From positions 1 through 59,720 of the forward strand of contig NZ_JAMBOP010000028.1 of assembly GCF_023715645.1 (NCBI RefSeq): a stretch of DNA of 59,720 nucleotides, read 5' to 3'. The translations under genes were made by a program, and so were the position numbers. This DNA is from Bacillus cytotoxicus (GTDB lineage Bacteria > Bacillota > Bacilli > Bacillales > Bacillaceae_G). The notes under the pieces are model-generated. The model was not told the DNA's origin. It saw only the letters and a program-made list of their open reading frames with translations, and made no database searches. This document shows, in pieces, positions 47,754-57,357 of this stretch; within the stretch, counting starts at the first letter, position 1, and each line of letters opens with the position of its first letter.

Positions 47754-47787
47754 CGGTTAGACAGAGGTTTTTTCCTTTGTTTAGCCG
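47754..47787 (+). promoter_or_regulatory. Leader hairpin upstream of rpoA
   Basis: CGGTTAGACAGAGG pairs with CCTTTGTTTAGCCG through a 14-bp stem with G-U wobbles and a TTTTTT loop. It lies 32 bp before the rpoA start. Nearby TCTATAATGG at 47665-47674 is a possible -10 region without a good -35. Might be a regulator site or RNA processing site; function unknown. Confidence 0.45.
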
Positions 47788-47819
47788 AGGTTTCGACGTT
47801 TTGAAGGAGGGTTTAGTTA

Positions 47820-48764
47820 ATGATTGAAATTGAAAAACCGAAAATCGAAACGGTTGAGCTTAACGAAGATGCTAAGTATGGTAAATTCGTTATTGAACCG
47901 CTTGAGCGTGGATATGGTACTACTTTGGGTAACTCCTTACGTCGTATCCTTTTATCCTCACTCCCTGGTGCTGCTGTTACTGCCATCCAAATCGATGGCG
48001 TATTACACGAATTTTCGACAGTTGAGGGTGTAGTAGAAGACGTTACAACGATCATCTTAAACTTGAAAAAGTTAGCTCTCAAAATCTACTCTGAAGAAGA
48101 GAAGACAATCGAAATCGATGTACAGGGCGAAGGTATTGTCACAGCTGCTGATATTACTCACGATAGTGATGTTGAAATCTTAAATCCAGATTTATACATT
48201 GCAACGTTAGCAAAGGATGCGCATTTCCGCGTGCGTTTAACTGCAAAGCGTGGCCGTGGGTATACACCGGCTGTTGCAAATAAGAGCGAAGATCAACCAA
48301 TAGGTGTAATTCCTATTGATTCTATTTATACTCCAGTATCACGTGTGACTTACCAAGTGGAAAAGACACGTGTTGGACAAGTGGCAAATTATGATAAGCT
48401 TACGCTTGATGTATGGACGGATGGAAGCATCGGGCCAAAAGAAGCTATCTCTTTAGGTGCCAAAATCTTAACAGAGCATTTAAACATCTTTGTTGGTTTA
48501 ACTGATGAAGCGCAAAATGCTGAGATTATGGTCGAAAAGGAAGAAGATCAAAAAGAAAAAGTTCTAGAAATGACAATTGAAGAACTTGATCTTTCTGTTC
48601 GTTCTTATAATTGCCTAAAACGTGCAGGTATTAACACTGTACAAGAGCTTGCGAATAAAACTGAAGAAGATATGATGAAAGTTCGTAACTTAGGACGTAA
48701 ATCTTTAGAAGAAGTTAAGCATAAGCTGGAAGAATTAGGGTTAGGCTTACGTAAAGACGACTGA
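47820..48764 (+). CDS. rpoA: RNA polymerase alpha subunit
   Basis: Alpha (314 aa): N-terminal dimerisation/assembly domain ([20 protein letters not shown] near 24-43) and C-terminal domain with helix-hairpin-helix ([20 protein letters not shown]), which contacts UP elements and activators. Confidence 0.98.
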   Translation: MIEIEKPKIETVELNEDAKYGKFVIEPLERGYGTTLGNSLRRILLSSLPGAAVTAIQIDGVLHEFSTVEGVVEDVTTIILNLKKLALKIYSEEEKTIEIDVQGEGIVTAADITHDSDVEILNPDLYIATLAKDAHFRVRLTAKRGRGYTPAVANKSEDQPIGVIPIDSIYTPVSRVTYQVEKTRVGQVANYDKLTLDVWTDGSIGPKEAISLGAKILTEHLNIFVGLTDEAQNAEIMVEKEEDQKEKVLEMTIEELDLSVRSYNCLKRAGINTVQELANKTEEDMMKVRNLGRKSLEEVKHKLEELGLGLRKDD

Positions 48765-48799
48765 GGATTTAAATTCATCAACGAAGGAGGGAACTACGA

Positions 48800-49162
48800 A
48801 TGGCATACAGAAAATTAGGCCGTACAAGTGCGCAACGTAAAGCTATGTTACGTGACTTAGCTACTGATTTAATTATCAACGAGCGCATCCAAACGACAGA
48901 AACTCGTGCAAAAGAACTTCGTTCTGTAGTGGAAAAAATGATCACTTTAGGTAAACGCGGAGATCTTCATGCTCGTCGTCAAGCAGCTGCTTACATTCGT
49001 AATGAAGTTGCTAATGCTGAGACTGGTCAAGATGCATTACAAAAATTATTCGCTGATGTAGCTCCACGCTATGCTGAGCGTCAAGGCGGATACACTCGTA
49101 TTGCAAAAATTGGTCCACGTCGCGGTGACGCTGCACCAATGGTAATTATCGAGTTAGTATAG
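48800..49162 (+). CDS. rplQ: 50S ribosomal protein L17
   Basis: L17 (120 aa), tunnel-exit protein and last gene of the supercluster. [20 protein letters not shown] start is diagnostic. The operon ends at the terminator that follows. Confidence 0.97.
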   Translation: MAYRKLGRTSAQRKAMLRDLATDLIINERIQTTETRAKELRSVVEKMITLGKRGDLHARRQAAAYIRNEVANAETGQDALQKLFADVAPRYAERQGGYTRIAKIGPRRGDAAPMVIIELV

Positions 49163-49170
49163 TGACAAGC

Positions 49171-49222
49171 AAAAGGGCAGGACAGTACTTTTTAAGTAAC
49201 TGGTCATGGCCCTTTTTTTTTA
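49171..49222 (+). terminator. Terminator after rplQ
   Basis: AAAAGGGC (49171-49178) pairs with GCCCTTTT (49209-49216); the interior GACAGTACTT ... AAGTAACTGGTC pairs imperfectly; a long T tract follows. Confidence 0.85.
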
Positions 49223-49248
49223 AGTATAGAAGAAAACGTTTATCTTGC

Positions 49249-49436
49249 TATATAAATAACAACATAAAACCCTTTTCTTTTTCGATGGGCGAGTGCACCT
49301 GACCATGCATAGAGGCGGTTAGGGCCCTTTCCTGCCACGTGCTAGATTTAAAACAAAGGGAGAAAGCGAGAGTGGGGCATGTTTTGTTATGCATAGCCGC
49401 GACCGATATGTTGGAAAGTTAAAGTGTATTTATATA
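49249..49436 (+). repeat. bcr1-like intergenic repeat, copy D
   Basis: About 188 bp from TATATAAATAAC to GTGTATTTATATA. Plus-strand hairpin CTGACC/GGTTAG; the TGCCACGTGC, AAACAAAGGGAGAAAGC blocks match copies A and F. Located between the rplQ terminator and ecfA1, filling nearly half of the 418-bp gap. The left end lacks the CCAAATTAAAAACC segment seen in B, C and G. Confidence 0.72.
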
Positions 49437-49580
49437 GTTGCGGGCGGTAAGACTCATTTTTTAAGATTCAGAGAGAAGTGAGAGATAAATGTTGGCATGT
49501 ACAAGGTTGGTGAGCTTTTCATCTTCCATAGATGGAAATTTCACGTTATTTGGCTGAATAATGGAAGAGGGTGTCCACAA

Positions 49581-50423
49581 GTGAAAAAAGAGAAGCTTCG
49601 TGCTGAGAACATATCATTTCAATATCCTCAAGCTGCTTCTTACGCCCTTCGTGACGTTTCATTCTCTTTATATGAAGGAGAATGGGTATCTATTATTGGG
49701 CAAAATGGGTCAGGAAAATCAACACTTGCAAAGTTATTAAATGGTTTGTTTTTACCATTATCAGGAACGATTACTATAAATGAAACACTCGTTTTATCAG
49801 AAGAAACTGTATGGGATATTCGAAAACAAATCGGAATGGTTTTTCAAAATCCAGACAATCAATTTGTCGGAACAACTGTACAAGATGATGTTGTCTTTGG
49901 GCTTGAGAATGCCGGAATGCCTAGAGAACTAATGGTAGAACGTATGAAACACGCTTTGGAGCTCGTGCGAATGGAAGAGTTTCTAAATGAAGAACCTCAC
50001 TATTTATCGGGTGGACAAAAGCAGCGCGTTGCAATTGCTGGCGTGTTAGCACTCCAGCCATCTATTTTAGTACTAGATGAGGCAACATCTATGCTTGATC
50101 CCCAAGGCCGTAAAGAAGTGGTAGAAACGGTTAGAGACCTTGTTCGCACGAAGGGAATTACAGTTCTTTCGATTACTCACGACTTAGAAGAAGCAGCGCA
50201 GTCCGATCGTATTATTATTTTAAATCGCGGAGAATTACTAGAAGAGGGAACACCTGAACACATCTTTCAATCACCGAAAATGCTACAAGACATCGGTTTA
50301 GACGTACCATTTTCAATAAAAATGGCAGAATTATTGAAAAGCAATAATATTCCTTTACAATCAATGCATCTTACAATGGAAAGTTTGGTGAGCGAACTTT
50401 GGAGATTACATTCCAAAAAGTAG
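49581..50423 (+). CDS. ecfA1: Energy-coupling factor transporter ATPase EcfA1
   Basis: EcfA1 (280 aa) with EcfA2 and EcfT energises vitamin uptake through interchangeable S components encoded elsewhere. Walker A is GQNGSGKST, the signature LSGGQKQR and Walker [11 protein letters not shown]. The GTG at 49581 is preferred over a longer frame because it gives the family's [14 protein letters not shown] start and normal length. It overlaps ecfA2 by 25 bp. Confidence 0.93.
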   Translation: MKKEKLRAENISFQYPQAASYALRDVSFSLYEGEWVSIIGQNGSGKSTLAKLLNGLFLPLSGTITINETLVLSEETVWDIRKQIGMVFQNPDNQFVGTTVQDDVVFGLENAGMPRELMVERMKHALELVRMEEFLNEEPHYLSGGQKQRVAIAGVLALQPSILVLDEATSMLDPQGRKEVVETVRDLVRTKGITVLSITHDLEEAAQSDRIIILNRGELLEEGTPEHIFQSPKMLQDIGLDVPFSIKMAELLKSNNIPLQSMHLTMESLVSELWRLHSKK

Positions 50424-51280
50424 AGCATCGTTATCAATATAAAACTCCATTTGAAAAGCGAGCTCTTTACGATATAGATATTTCGCTTCCTAGCGGTGGC
50501 TATTATGCCATTATCGGTCATACAGGATCGGGTAAGTCAACGATGATTCAGCATTTAAATGGCTTATTGCAACCAACGAGTGGTACTGTTCAAATTGGGG
50601 AATACAAAATTTCATCCCAAAAGAAAGCGAAAAAATTAAAACCTCTTCGAAAAAAAGTAGGAGTTGTTTTTCAATTTCCAGAACATCAATTATTTGAAGA
50701 AACAGTAGAGAAAGATATTTGCTTTGGACCTTTAAATTTTGGTGTATCTGAAGAAGTAGCAAAACAAAAGGCAAAAGATGCCATTTGGTTAGTTGGGCTA
50801 TCAGAGGAGCTGTTAGAACGCTCTCCATTTGAGCTAAGTGGTGGGCAAATGAGACGCGTTGCTATAGCGGGTATACTTGCGATGGATCCTGAAGTATTAG
50901 TATTAGATGAACCAACAGCCGGACTTGATCCTAAGGGTCAAAATGAGCTTATGGAGATGTTCTATCATCTTCACAAGCAAAAAAATCTTACGGTGATTCT
51001 TGTGACACATAATATGGAGGATGCTGCAAAATATGCAGACAGCATTGTTGTGATGCATAAAGGAACGGTCTTTTTGCAAGGAACATCAGAGGAAGTCTTT
51101 ACGCATGCAGATGAGCTTGAACAAATTGGTGTATCTCTTCCGATGTCGCTAAAGTATAAGCGAGAAATTGAAGAGAAATTAGGGATTTCTATACCAAAAG
51201 CCACCTTGTCTTTAGAAGATTTAGCAGATGAAGTCATACAACTGTTTAGAAAAGGTGGGGATTCATCATGCAGCAGTTAA
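50399..51280 (+). CDS. ecfA2: Energy-coupling factor transporter ATPase EcfA2
   Basis: EcfA2 (293 aa), the partner ATPase. Walker [10 protein letters not shown], signature LSGGQMRR, Walker [12 protein letters not shown], switch His in [13 protein letters not shown] start within the end of ecfA1, with GGAAAGTTTGGTGAG upstream; overlap suggests coupled translation. Confidence 0.94.
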   Translation: MEITFQKVEHRYQYKTPFEKRALYDIDISLPSGGYYAIIGHTGSGKSTMIQHLNGLLQPTSGTVQIGEYKISSQKKAKKLKPLRKKVGVVFQFPEHQLFEETVEKDICFGPLNFGVSEEVAKQKAKDAIWLVGLSEELLERSPFELSGGQMRRVAIAGILAMDPEVLVLDEPTAGLDPKGQNELMEMFYHLHKQKNLTVILVTHNMEDAAKYADSIVVMHKGTVFLQGTSEEVFTHADELEQIGVSLPMSLKYKREIEEKLGISIPKATLSLEDLADEVIQLFRKGGDSSCSS

Positions 51281-52062
51281 TTATTGGAAGGTATATTCCA
51301 GGAGAATCTGCTATTCATAGACTGGATCCTCGTACAAAACTGTTAATGGTCTTTTTATATGTATTTGTTGTATTTTTAGCAAATAATGCAATTTCATACG
51401 GCTTGCTATTTTTGTATGCACTCATTGCTTTGTTTTTTGCAAAAGTGCCGATTCGCTATATTCTTTCTGGGTTAAAACCTATTTTATGGCTATTTTTATT
51501 TACATTTTTTCTGCACATTTTTACAACAAAAGAAGGTGCTGTACTCGTTCAATTTGGATGGTTTTCGATATATGAGAAAGGGCTTGAGCAGGGGATTTAT
51601 ATTTCTATTCGTTTTTTTGTCATTATTTTAATGACGACCCTATTAACATTAACGACAACACCAATTGAAATTACCGATGGCATGGAGACATTGCTGCATC
51701 CTTTAAAACGTATAAAAGTTCCTGTTCACGAAATCGCACTTATGATGTCTATTTCCTTGCGCTTTATTCCCACTTTGATGGATGAAACAGGTAAAATTAT
51801 GAAAGCGCAAGCTTCTCGGGGTATAGACTTTGCAGGTGGTCCAATAAAAGACAGATTAAAAGCGATTATCTCGTTACTTGTACCATTATTTATTAGTGCG
51901 TTTAAACGTGCAGAAGATTTAGCAATTGCGATGGAAGCGCGAGGTTATCAAAGTAACGGATACCGTACGAAATTCCGGCAGTTAGAATGGAAATGGATCG
52001 ATACATTAACACTTATAAGCCTATTTGGTTTAACGTGTATTTTAATTTTAGTTCGATCGTAA
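51268..52062 (+). CDS. ecfT: Energy-coupling factor transporter transmembrane protein EcfT
   Basis: EcfT (264 aa), the membrane scaffold joining the ATPases to S components. Several transmembrane segments in the first 110 residues and the end, and two Ala-Arg-Gly type coupling motifs, AQASRGID near 172 and AMEARGY near 213, which dock in the ATPases. Overlaps ecfA2 by 13 bp. Confidence 0.94.
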   Translation: MQQLIIGRYIPGESAIHRLDPRTKLLMVFLYVFVVFLANNAISYGLLFLYALIALFFAKVPIRYILSGLKPILWLFLFTFFLHIFTTKEGAVLVQFGWFSIYEKGLEQGIYISIRFFVIILMTTLLTLTTTPIEITDGMETLLHPLKRIKVPVHEIALMMSISLRFIPTLMDETGKIMKAQASRGIDFAGGPIKDRLKAIISLLVPLFISAFKRAEDLAIAMEARGYQSNGYRTKFRQLEWKWIDTLTLISLFGLTCILILVRS

Positions 52063-52076
52063 TGGAGAGTATGAGT

Positions 52077-52820
52077 ATGGAAAGAATAAAATGTACAGTT
52101 TCGTATGATGGAATTAACTTTTGTGGATATCAAATTCAACCGAATCAACGTACTGTTCAACAAGAAATAGAGAAGGCCCTGCAAAAGGTGCATAAAGGGG
52201 AAACTGTTCGTGTACAAGCATCAGGAAGAACAGATTCCAGCGTTCATGCCAAAGGCCAGGTGATTCATTTTGATACACCGCTATCACTAACAGGAGAGCA
52301 GTGGATGGCGGCTTTGAATACAATGCTGTCAGATGATATTGTTGTGGAGCAGGCTGAGCAAAAAACGTTAGACTTTCATGCAAGGTATGGCGTTGTAAAA
52401 AAGGAATATCGTTATCGTGTACTATTAGCAAAAAAAGCGGATGTATTCCGTAGAAATTACGTATATCAGTATCCGTATGCGTTAGATATACAATCGATCC
52501 GAAAAGCAATTCCTTATTTTGTTGGAACGCATGATTTTACTTCATTTTGTTCGGCAAAAACCGACAAAAAAGATAAAGTGCGAACAATTTATGAAATAGA
52601 TTTAATCGAACAAGGCGATGAGTTAATTTTTCGTTTTGTTGGAAATGGTTTTTTATATAACATGGTTCGAATTATTGTTGGTACGTTGCTTAGCGTTGGT
52701 CAAGGGAAAATTGCTCCTGAAAGCATTTCAGACATTTTAAAAAAACAGGACCGCCGCTTTGCTGGGAAGATGGTACCGGGGCAAGGCCTTTATTTATGGG
52801 AGGTAAACTATAACAACTAA
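52077..52820 (+). CDS. truA: tRNA pseudouridine synthase A
   Basis: TruA (247 aa) makes pseudouridine at positions 38-40 of tRNAs. The catalytic Asp is in [11 protein letters not shown] near residue 53; the late [13 protein letters not shown] motif is typical. The ATG at 52077 lies 7 bp after GGAGAG; a longer in-frame reading overlaps ecfT and lacks family similarity. The linkage ecfT-truA-rplM is conserved. Confidence 0.94.
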   Translation: MERIKCTVSYDGINFCGYQIQPNQRTVQQEIEKALQKVHKGETVRVQASGRTDSSVHAKGQVIHFDTPLSLTGEQWMAALNTMLSDDIVVEQAEQKTLDFHARYGVVKKEYRYRVLLAKKADVFRRNYVYQYPYALDIQSIRKAIPYFVGTHDFTSFCSAKTDKKDKVRTIYEIDLIEQGDELIFRFVGNGFLYNMVRIIVGTLLSVGQGKIAPESISDILKKQDRRFAGKMVPGQGLYLWEVNYNN

Positions 52821-52838
52821 TCCTGGTGTAACATTTGC

Positions 52839-52867
52839 TTGACATTAGAAACCCAAAAGGATATCAT
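52839..52867 (+). promoter_or_regulatory. Promoter for rplM-rpsI
   Basis: Consensus TTGACA at 52839-52844 and TATCAT at 52862-52867 with a 17-bp spacer, 19 bp after truA. Confidence 0.78.
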
Positions 52868-52891
52868 AACATATGGTATTGTTTCTAAAAC

Positions 52892-52918
52892 CACGATTAG
52901 CCCCGGAAGGAAATCGTG
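52892..52918 (+). promoter_or_regulatory. L13 leader hairpin
   Basis: CACGATT (52892-52898) pairs with AATCGTG (52912-52918) around AGCCCCGGAAGGA. Position and form fit the L13 leader of Bacillus, thought to mediate autoregulation of rplM. Confidence 0.75.
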
Positions 52919-52975
52919 TTTAAGATAAACAATAGATTTTTTCTATGGAAAAGATAACGAGTAGGAGGGAAACAA

Positions 52976-53413
52976 ATGCGTACGACTTTTATGGCAAAAG
53001 CTAACGAAGTTGAGCGTAAATGGTATGTGGTTGACGCTGAAGGTCAAACTTTAGGTCGTCTTTCTAGTGAAGTAGCATCCATTTTACGTGGTAAAAACAA
53101 ACCAACATTTACACCACACGTTGACACGGGTGATCATGTAATTATTATTAACGCTGAGAAAATTCACTTAACAGGTAATAAATTGAACGATAAAATTTAC
53201 TACCGTCACACTAACCACCCAGGTGGACTTAAACAAAGAACAGCTCTAGAAATGCGTACAAACTACCCTGTACAAATGTTAGAGCTTGCTATTAAAGGCA
53301 TGCTTCCAAAAGGACGTTTAGGACGTCAAATGTCTAAAAAATTAAATGTGTATGCTGGATCTGAGCATCCACATCAAGCACAAAAACCAGAAGTTTACGA
53401 ACTTCGCGGATAA
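52976..53413 (+). CDS. rplM: 50S ribosomal protein L13
   Basis: L13 (145 aa), early 50S assembly protein. [21 protein letters not shown] and [11 protein letters not shown] are diagnostic. AGGAGGG upstream and the L13 leader indicate autoregulation. Confidence 0.97.
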   Translation: MRTTFMAKANEVERKWYVVDAEGQTLGRLSSEVASILRGKNKPTFTPHVDTGDHVIIINAEKIHLTGNKLNDKIYYRHTNHPGGLKQRTALEMRTNYPVQMLELAIKGMLPKGRLGRQMSKKLNVYAGSEHPHQAQKPEVYELRG

Positions 53414-53434
53414 TTAATTAAAGGAGGGCTTACT

Positions 53435-53827
53435 TTGGCACAGGTACAATACAATGGTACTGGACGTCGTAAGAGTTCAGTAGCACGCGTACGCCTAGTT
53501 CCAGGCGAAGGACGCGTTATCATTAACGGTCGTGATTTTGAAAACTATATCCCATTTGCTGCATTACGTGAAGTAGTGAAACAACCTCTAGTTGCAACAG
53601 AAACTTTAGGTAACTACGATGTACTTGTAAATGTACATGGCGGTGGATACACTGGTCAAGCTGGTGCTATCCGTCACGGTATTTCTCGCGCTTTATTAAA
53701 AGCTGATCCAGAATACCGTTTAACATTAAAACGTGCGGGTCTATTAACTCGTGACGCACGTATGAAAGAGCGTAAAAAATACGGTCTTAAAGGTGCTCGT
53801 CGTGCACCTCAGTTCTCAAAACGTTAA
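53435..53827 (+). CDS. rpsI: 30S ribosomal protein S9
   Basis: S9 (130 aa), whose C-terminal SKR tail contacts P-site tRNA. TTG start after [23 protein letters not shown] and [21 protein letters not shown] are diagnostic. Confidence 0.97.
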   Translation: MAQVQYNGTGRRKSSVARVRLVPGEGRVIINGRDFENYIPFAALREVVKQPLVATETLGNYDVLVNVHGGGYTGQAGAIRHGISRALLKADPEYRLTLKRAGLLTRDARMKERKKYGLKGARRAPQFSKR

Positions 53828-53841
53828 TTTTGGACGTTTGG

Positions 53842-53878
53842 AAGGCTCTCGAACCTTTTGGTTTGGGGGTCTTTTTTT
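53842..53878 (+). terminator. Terminator after rpsI
   Basis: AAGGCTCTCGAACC pairs with GGTTTGGGGGTCTT using several G-U wobbles, loop TTTT, then a T tract. Confidence 0.8.
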
Positions 53879-53890
53879 CATTTATTCATG

Positions 53891-54083
53891 TATATAACGA
53901 GGAGGCAATCTTCACTTGATGCTGCGGTCTGCTGATTTGCTCGCGCTTTTATTAGAAGTTACCTTGTTACAGGGCGTTAATTTTAGGTTTTTTCTACCGG
54001 CTGCCTGTTACTCACTTTCTCCCTTTGTTTGAACTTCGTATGGCCAGATGCTCTCGTCCACCTAAAAAAGAATGGTTTTATGC
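53891..54083 (-). repeat. bcr1-like intergenic repeat, copy E (degenerate)
   Basis: About 190 bp. The left end is TATATAACGAGG; the TTTCTCCCTTTGTTTGAAC, GGCCAGATGCTCTCGTCCACC and CTAAAAAAGAATGGTTTTATG blocks match copies A/B in the same orientation. The central hairpin arm and the right TATATAAATCC-type end are missing, and a poly-T run follows. It lies between rpsI and ybaK. Confidence 0.6.
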
Positions 54084-54198
54084 TGTTTTTTTTTTTTTAC
54101 TTGGCCCCTTTCTTTGGAATATTTTAGTGCTCCCTTCTTGTGTATGCTTCCTACTGAGAGGTTTAGAATAATACGTACATAGGGAGGTTTTAAGTACT

Positions 54199-54627
54199 AT
54201 GAATGTTATTGTAAGTCTGAAAGAAAAACAAAGAGAAAAGCAACTGAAGTATGAACGTAAAATATTGCGTGAATTATCATTGCAAACACTTAGAGAAAAT
54301 ATTCGTAATTGTTTTTGTATGGATACATTTCATCGTCATTATGAAGATTATTGCATAGAACTGGGCATTGAGTCTTATTTATTAGGAGCTAGGTATAGTA
54401 AGTTTGGATATTATGGAGAATCACTTTTAGATGTAAAAAACAGGTCATCTCATGAAGAAATTCAATTAACAGAAATGCTGTTTCATTTTTTGACTAGCGT
54501 ACCTTTGAGTACTTTGGAAGAAGATGAAGATGAGCAACTATATGAATCGTGTCAGCACTTTATTAGCGCTTGGTGGCAACAAGGATTTGAGAAGGGGGAA
54601 AAAAGATATCGTATGAAGCTGCATTAA
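54199..54627 (+). CDS. ybaK: YbaK family protein (DUF2521)
   Basis: A 142-aa soluble protein with a basic, coiled-coil-like N-terminus (KEKQREKQLKYERKILREL) and an acidic segment (LEEDEDEQLYES) near 110. It matches by position and length the B. subtilis ybaK gene next to cwlD. Its function is unknown. ATAGGGAGG precedes the ATG. Expressed possibly with cwlD, since only 66 bp separate them. Confidence 0.8.
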   Translation: MNVIVSLKEKQREKQLKYERKILRELSLQTLRENIRNCFCMDTFHRHYEDYCIELGIESYLLGARYSKFGYYGESLLDVKNRSSHEEIQLTEMLFHFLTSVPLSTLEEDEDEQLYESCQHFISAWWQQGFEKGEKRYRMKLH

Positions 54628-54632
54628 GAAAA

Positions 54633-54660
54633 TCATAAACTTTCCTCTTGTCCCATATAA
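54633..54660 (+). promoter_or_regulatory. Possible SigE-type promoter for cwlD
   Basis: TCATAAAC near 54633 and CATATAAG at 54653-54660, 13 bp apart, resemble the SigE -35/-10 pattern loosely. cwlD is a mother-cell sporulation gene in B. subtilis. Confidence 0.3.
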
Positions 54661-54693
54661 GTAAGTAGAGGGACTAGCTGAAGGGGGGAAGGT

Positions 54694-55407
54694 ATGAGAA
54701 AAATTCGCATTATTTCTTTTATGTTAGCAGCGGTGGTACTCTTTTTTTTAGTAAAGCAGGAATTTCAAATTACAAAATCATGGAGGGCGTGGAATTTGCC
54801 CTTGTCTGGAAAAATTATTGTATTAGATGCTGGTCATGGTGGCCCGGACGGAGGTGCGGTTGGCGGGGATGACATTATTGAAAAAGATATTACATTAGAA
54901 ATTACGAAAAAGGTACGAGATTATTTGCAGGAGCAAGGAGCACTTGTTATTTTAACGCGTAATGGAGATTATGATTTGGCTGACAAAAGCACGAAAGGAT
55001 ATAGTCGCCGTAAAGCAGAGGATTTAAAAAAACGCGTAGAGATTATTAATAAACCTGATGTTGATTTTTTTGTTAGTGTGCATTTGAACGCCCTCCCGAG
55101 TGGTGACTCAAAAGGAGCTCAAACATTTTATTACCGTTCTTTAGTAGAAAACGAACGGGCGGCGAAATATATTCAAGCTGAATTACGAACAAGTCTTGAA
55201 AATACGAACCGTTCGGCGAAAACAATTTCGCGTGTTTACTTATTGAAGTATGCAAAAACGCCAGGTGCATTAGTTGAAGCTGGATTTTTATCAAATGTAA
55301 ATGAAAGATATTTATTGAACTCAGAGAAATATCAGCAAAAGGTTGCTGCTGCTATATATCGCGGGGTCCTGCGATATTTCACTGAAAAAGGAAACCCTCC
55401 CAATTAA
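54694..55407 (+). CDS. cwlD: N-acetylmuramoyl-L-alanine amidase CwlD
   Basis: CwlD (237 aa) removes peptides from cortex muramic acid so PdaA can form muramic-delta-lactam, required for germination-specific lysis. One N-terminal transmembrane/signal segment (about 5-22), then the Amidase_3 domain: zinc His in LDAGHGGPDGG, Glu in the IIEKDITLE segment, His in VSVHLNA, catalytic Glu in ALVEAGFLSN. Its stop codon sits in the terminator loop. Confidence 0.95.
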   Translation: MRKIRIISFMLAAVVLFFLVKQEFQITKSWRAWNLPLSGKIIVLDAGHGGPDGGAVGGDDIIEKDITLEITKKVRDYLQEQGALVILTRNGDYDLADKSTKGYSRRKAEDLKKRVEIINKPDVDFFVSVHLNALPSGDSKGAQTFYYRSLVENERAAKYIQAELRTSLENTNRSAKTISRVYLLKYAKTPGALVEAGFLSNVNERYLLNSEKYQQKVAAAIYRGVLRYFTEKGNPPN

Positions 55408-55422
55408 GGAGGGTTCTTCTTT
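55393..55422 (+). terminator. Terminator overlapping the end of cwlD
   Basis: AACCCTCC (55393-55400) / GGAGGGTT (55408-55415), loop CAATTAA holding the cwlD stop codon, then TCTTCTTTG. Confidence 0.85.
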
Positions 55423-55536
55423 GTAACGGAGTTTTCCGAAAATATGCTATACTTACAATGAAAACGCATTTATTTTGTTTTAACGGCAATTACATGCTCG
55501 TAAGAACTTTATTTTATCCAGGGGGCGGGACAGATT

Positions 55537-56598
55537 ATGGTAACGAAAGAACAAGTAATGGGAGCACTTGAAGGGATTATAGATCCGTTTCTAAATAAAA
55601 CATTAAAAGAAACAAACGCTATTAAAGAAGTGACAGTAAAGCCAGAAAAAGAACATGTTAGCATTAAAATTGCAATTGTGAAAACAGGAACAGCGGAGCA
55701 AATGCAATTGCAAGCAACAATTGTAAAATTAGTGAAAGAATTAGGGGCAGCGACAGTGGGTTTACGATTTGCAGAATTTACTGAAGAGGAACGATTACAA
55801 TTTGCTCCACAAGAAGAGCAGAGTGAATCTTTATTATCACCGCATTTGAAAACAACTTTCTTGGCAGTAGCGAGTGGAAAAGGCGGTGTTGGAAAATCAA
55901 CAGTTTCTGTAAACTTAGCAATTTCCCTTGCCCGTTTAGGGAAAAAGGTTGGGATTGTTGATGCTGATATATACGGATTTAGTGTGCCGGATATGATGGG
56001 AATTGAAAAACGTCCTATTGTACGTGGTGATAAAATCATTCCAGTAGAGCGTTTGGGTGTGAAAGTTATTTCTATGGGATTTTTCGTAGAAGATAATGCG
56101 CCTGTTATTTGGAGAGGTCCTATGCTTGGTAAAATGTTAAATCATTTCTTCACAGAAGTAGAGTGGGGGGACTTAGATTACTTAGTGCTAGATTTACCTC
56201 CAGGTACAGGCGACGTAGCATTAGATCTACATTCAATGCTTCCGGCATGTAAAGAGATTATTGTAACAACGCCGCATCCAACAGCAGCTTTTGTAGCAGC
56301 TAGAGCTGGTGCAATGGCACTTCGTACAGAGCATGAGATTATTGGTGTTGTAGAAAATATGTCTTATTTCGAAAGTAAAGTAACTGGTGAAAAGGAATAT
56401 GTATTTGGAAAAGGCGGAGGAGAAAAATTAGCAACAGAACTGCAGACAGAGGTGCTTGGTCAAATTCCGCTTCAGCAACCAGATTGGAATACAGAAGAAT
56501 TTGCTCCATCTGTATACGATGAAGAGCATAAAATCGGAGTAATCTATAAACAAATTGCCCAGCAAGTAATTGAGAGAGCGGCAATTGAACAAAAATAA
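55537..56598 (+). CDS. salA: Mrp/ApbC family P-loop ATPase SalA
   Basis: 353-aa ATPase. An N-terminal DUF59/MIP18-like domain (about 1-90) precedes the deviant Walker A GKGGVGKSTVS near 114-124 and the DADIYGFSVPDMMG segment. In B. subtilis SalA derepresses protease genes by repressing scoC. The CPxC cluster seen after ENMS in iron-sulfur carrier Mrp proteins is absent (ENMSYFESKVTG), so an Fe-S carrier role is less certain. Convergent with gerD, 15 bp between stops. Confidence 0.9.
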   Translation: MVTKEQVMGALEGIIDPFLNKTLKETNAIKEVTVKPEKEHVSIKIAIVKTGTAEQMQLQATIVKLVKELGAATVGLRFAEFTEEERLQFAPQEEQSESLLSPHLKTTFLAVASGKGGVGKSTVSVNLAISLARLGKKVGIVDADIYGFSVPDMMGIEKRPIVRGDKIIPVERLGVKVISMGFFVEDNAPVIWRGPMLGKMLNHFFTEVEWGDLDYLVLDLPPGTGDVALDLHSMLPACKEIIVTTPHPTAAFVAARAGAMALRTEHEIIGVVENMSYFESKVTGEKEYVFGKGGGEKLATELQTEVLGQIPLQQPDWNTEEFAPSVYDEEHKIGVIYKQIAQQVIERAAIEQK

Positions 56599-56625
56599 CC
56601 CTCATACTGAGGGTTATTTTTGTTC
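56587..56625. terminator. Bidirectional terminator shared by salA and gerD
   Basis: A perfect 18-bp stem, GAACAAAAATAACCCTCA / TGAGGGTTATTTTTGTTC with a TAC loop. It contains both stop codons, salA on + and gerD on -. Confidence 0.93.
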
Positions 56626-57222
56626 TTTTTTACCTTCTGTTGATCCGCCTTCTTTTTTCTGTTCACCACCACTTTTTTGTGCTTTTTCAACGCCTTTACT
56701 AATAATATCGATCATTTTCGCTTGAAATAATGGACTTTCGGCAGTCTCAGTTATGACTTGCTGTAAGTATTGACGATACTCTTTGCTTTTCATTGTTTGC
56801 ATCATAATTTTTCCGACCTCTGGATTTTTCATGATTTCTATAACGCCAGCTTGATAGTCGGGATCTTTTAATAAAGTTTTCATTAAATTTGTTTGTTCTT
56901 TCTCAATGCTTTTTGCGAATTTAGTGGCAAACTCAGGGTCTTTAAATGCTTTTTCCCAAAATTGTTGCCCTTTGTCTGAAATCATAGTATCTTCAATTGT
57001 CTTTTTTACTACAGATTCGTCTAAAATAAGAGCTTGTTTCATTTTTTCATCGGTTAGTACATCTTGAATTGCTTTTTTCCCTTGATCCGTTTTTAAAATA
57101 TCAATAATCATTTTTTTTGTTTGATCATAATCTAACTGAGATTTCGCTTCTTTTTCCTGTGCGCATGCAACGATTCCGATAAAAAAGATGAAAGAGACCG
57201 AAATGAGTAGAATCCGTTTCAT
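56614..57222 (-). CDS. gerD: Spore germination lipoprotein GerD
   Basis: GerD (202 aa) clusters nutrient germinant receptors in the spore inner membrane. A lipoprotein signal ends at Cys20 (FIGIVAC). The mature part has repeated acidic helical segments and a Gly/Lys/Glu-rich tail (KSGGEQKKEGGSTEGKK). It is divergent from kbaA and convergent with salA, and a SigG-type promoter lies upstream, fitting forespore expression. Confidence 0.94.
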   Translation of the reverse strand: MKRILLISVSFIFFIGIVACAQEKEAKSQLDYDQTKKMIIDILKTDQGKKAIQDVLTDEKMKQALILDESVVKKTIEDTMISDKGQQFWEKAFKDPEFATKFAKSIEKEQTNLMKTLLKDPDYQAGVIEIMKNPEVGKIMMQTMKSKEYRQYLQQVITETAESPLFQAKMIDIISKGVEKAQKSGGEQKKEGGSTEGKKEQK

Positions 57223-57254
57223 CAGCCGGGGCTCCTTTCAAGTGTTTCTCTTGT

Positions 57255-57283
57255 TAATATAAATCTCTTAGAAGAATTTATAC
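57255..57283 (-). promoter_or_regulatory. SigG-type promoter for gerD
   Basis: On the minus strand GTATA (57283-57279) and TATATTA (57261-57255), 17-bp spacer; the SigG consensus is GNATR-N17-CATNHTA, so only one -10 base differs. Confidence 0.6.
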
Positions 57284-57357
57284 ATATTGATGGCTAGCTT
57301 TTTAAAATTGACATTGTTACAATTTAATTAGAAATATACATAATGGGGGATATGTCT

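Noticed and set aside
54199-54627. YbaK here as the tRNA-editing YbaK/ProX deacylase
   Set aside because: The name is shared, but the sequence is DUF2521-like and lacks the editing-domain motifs.
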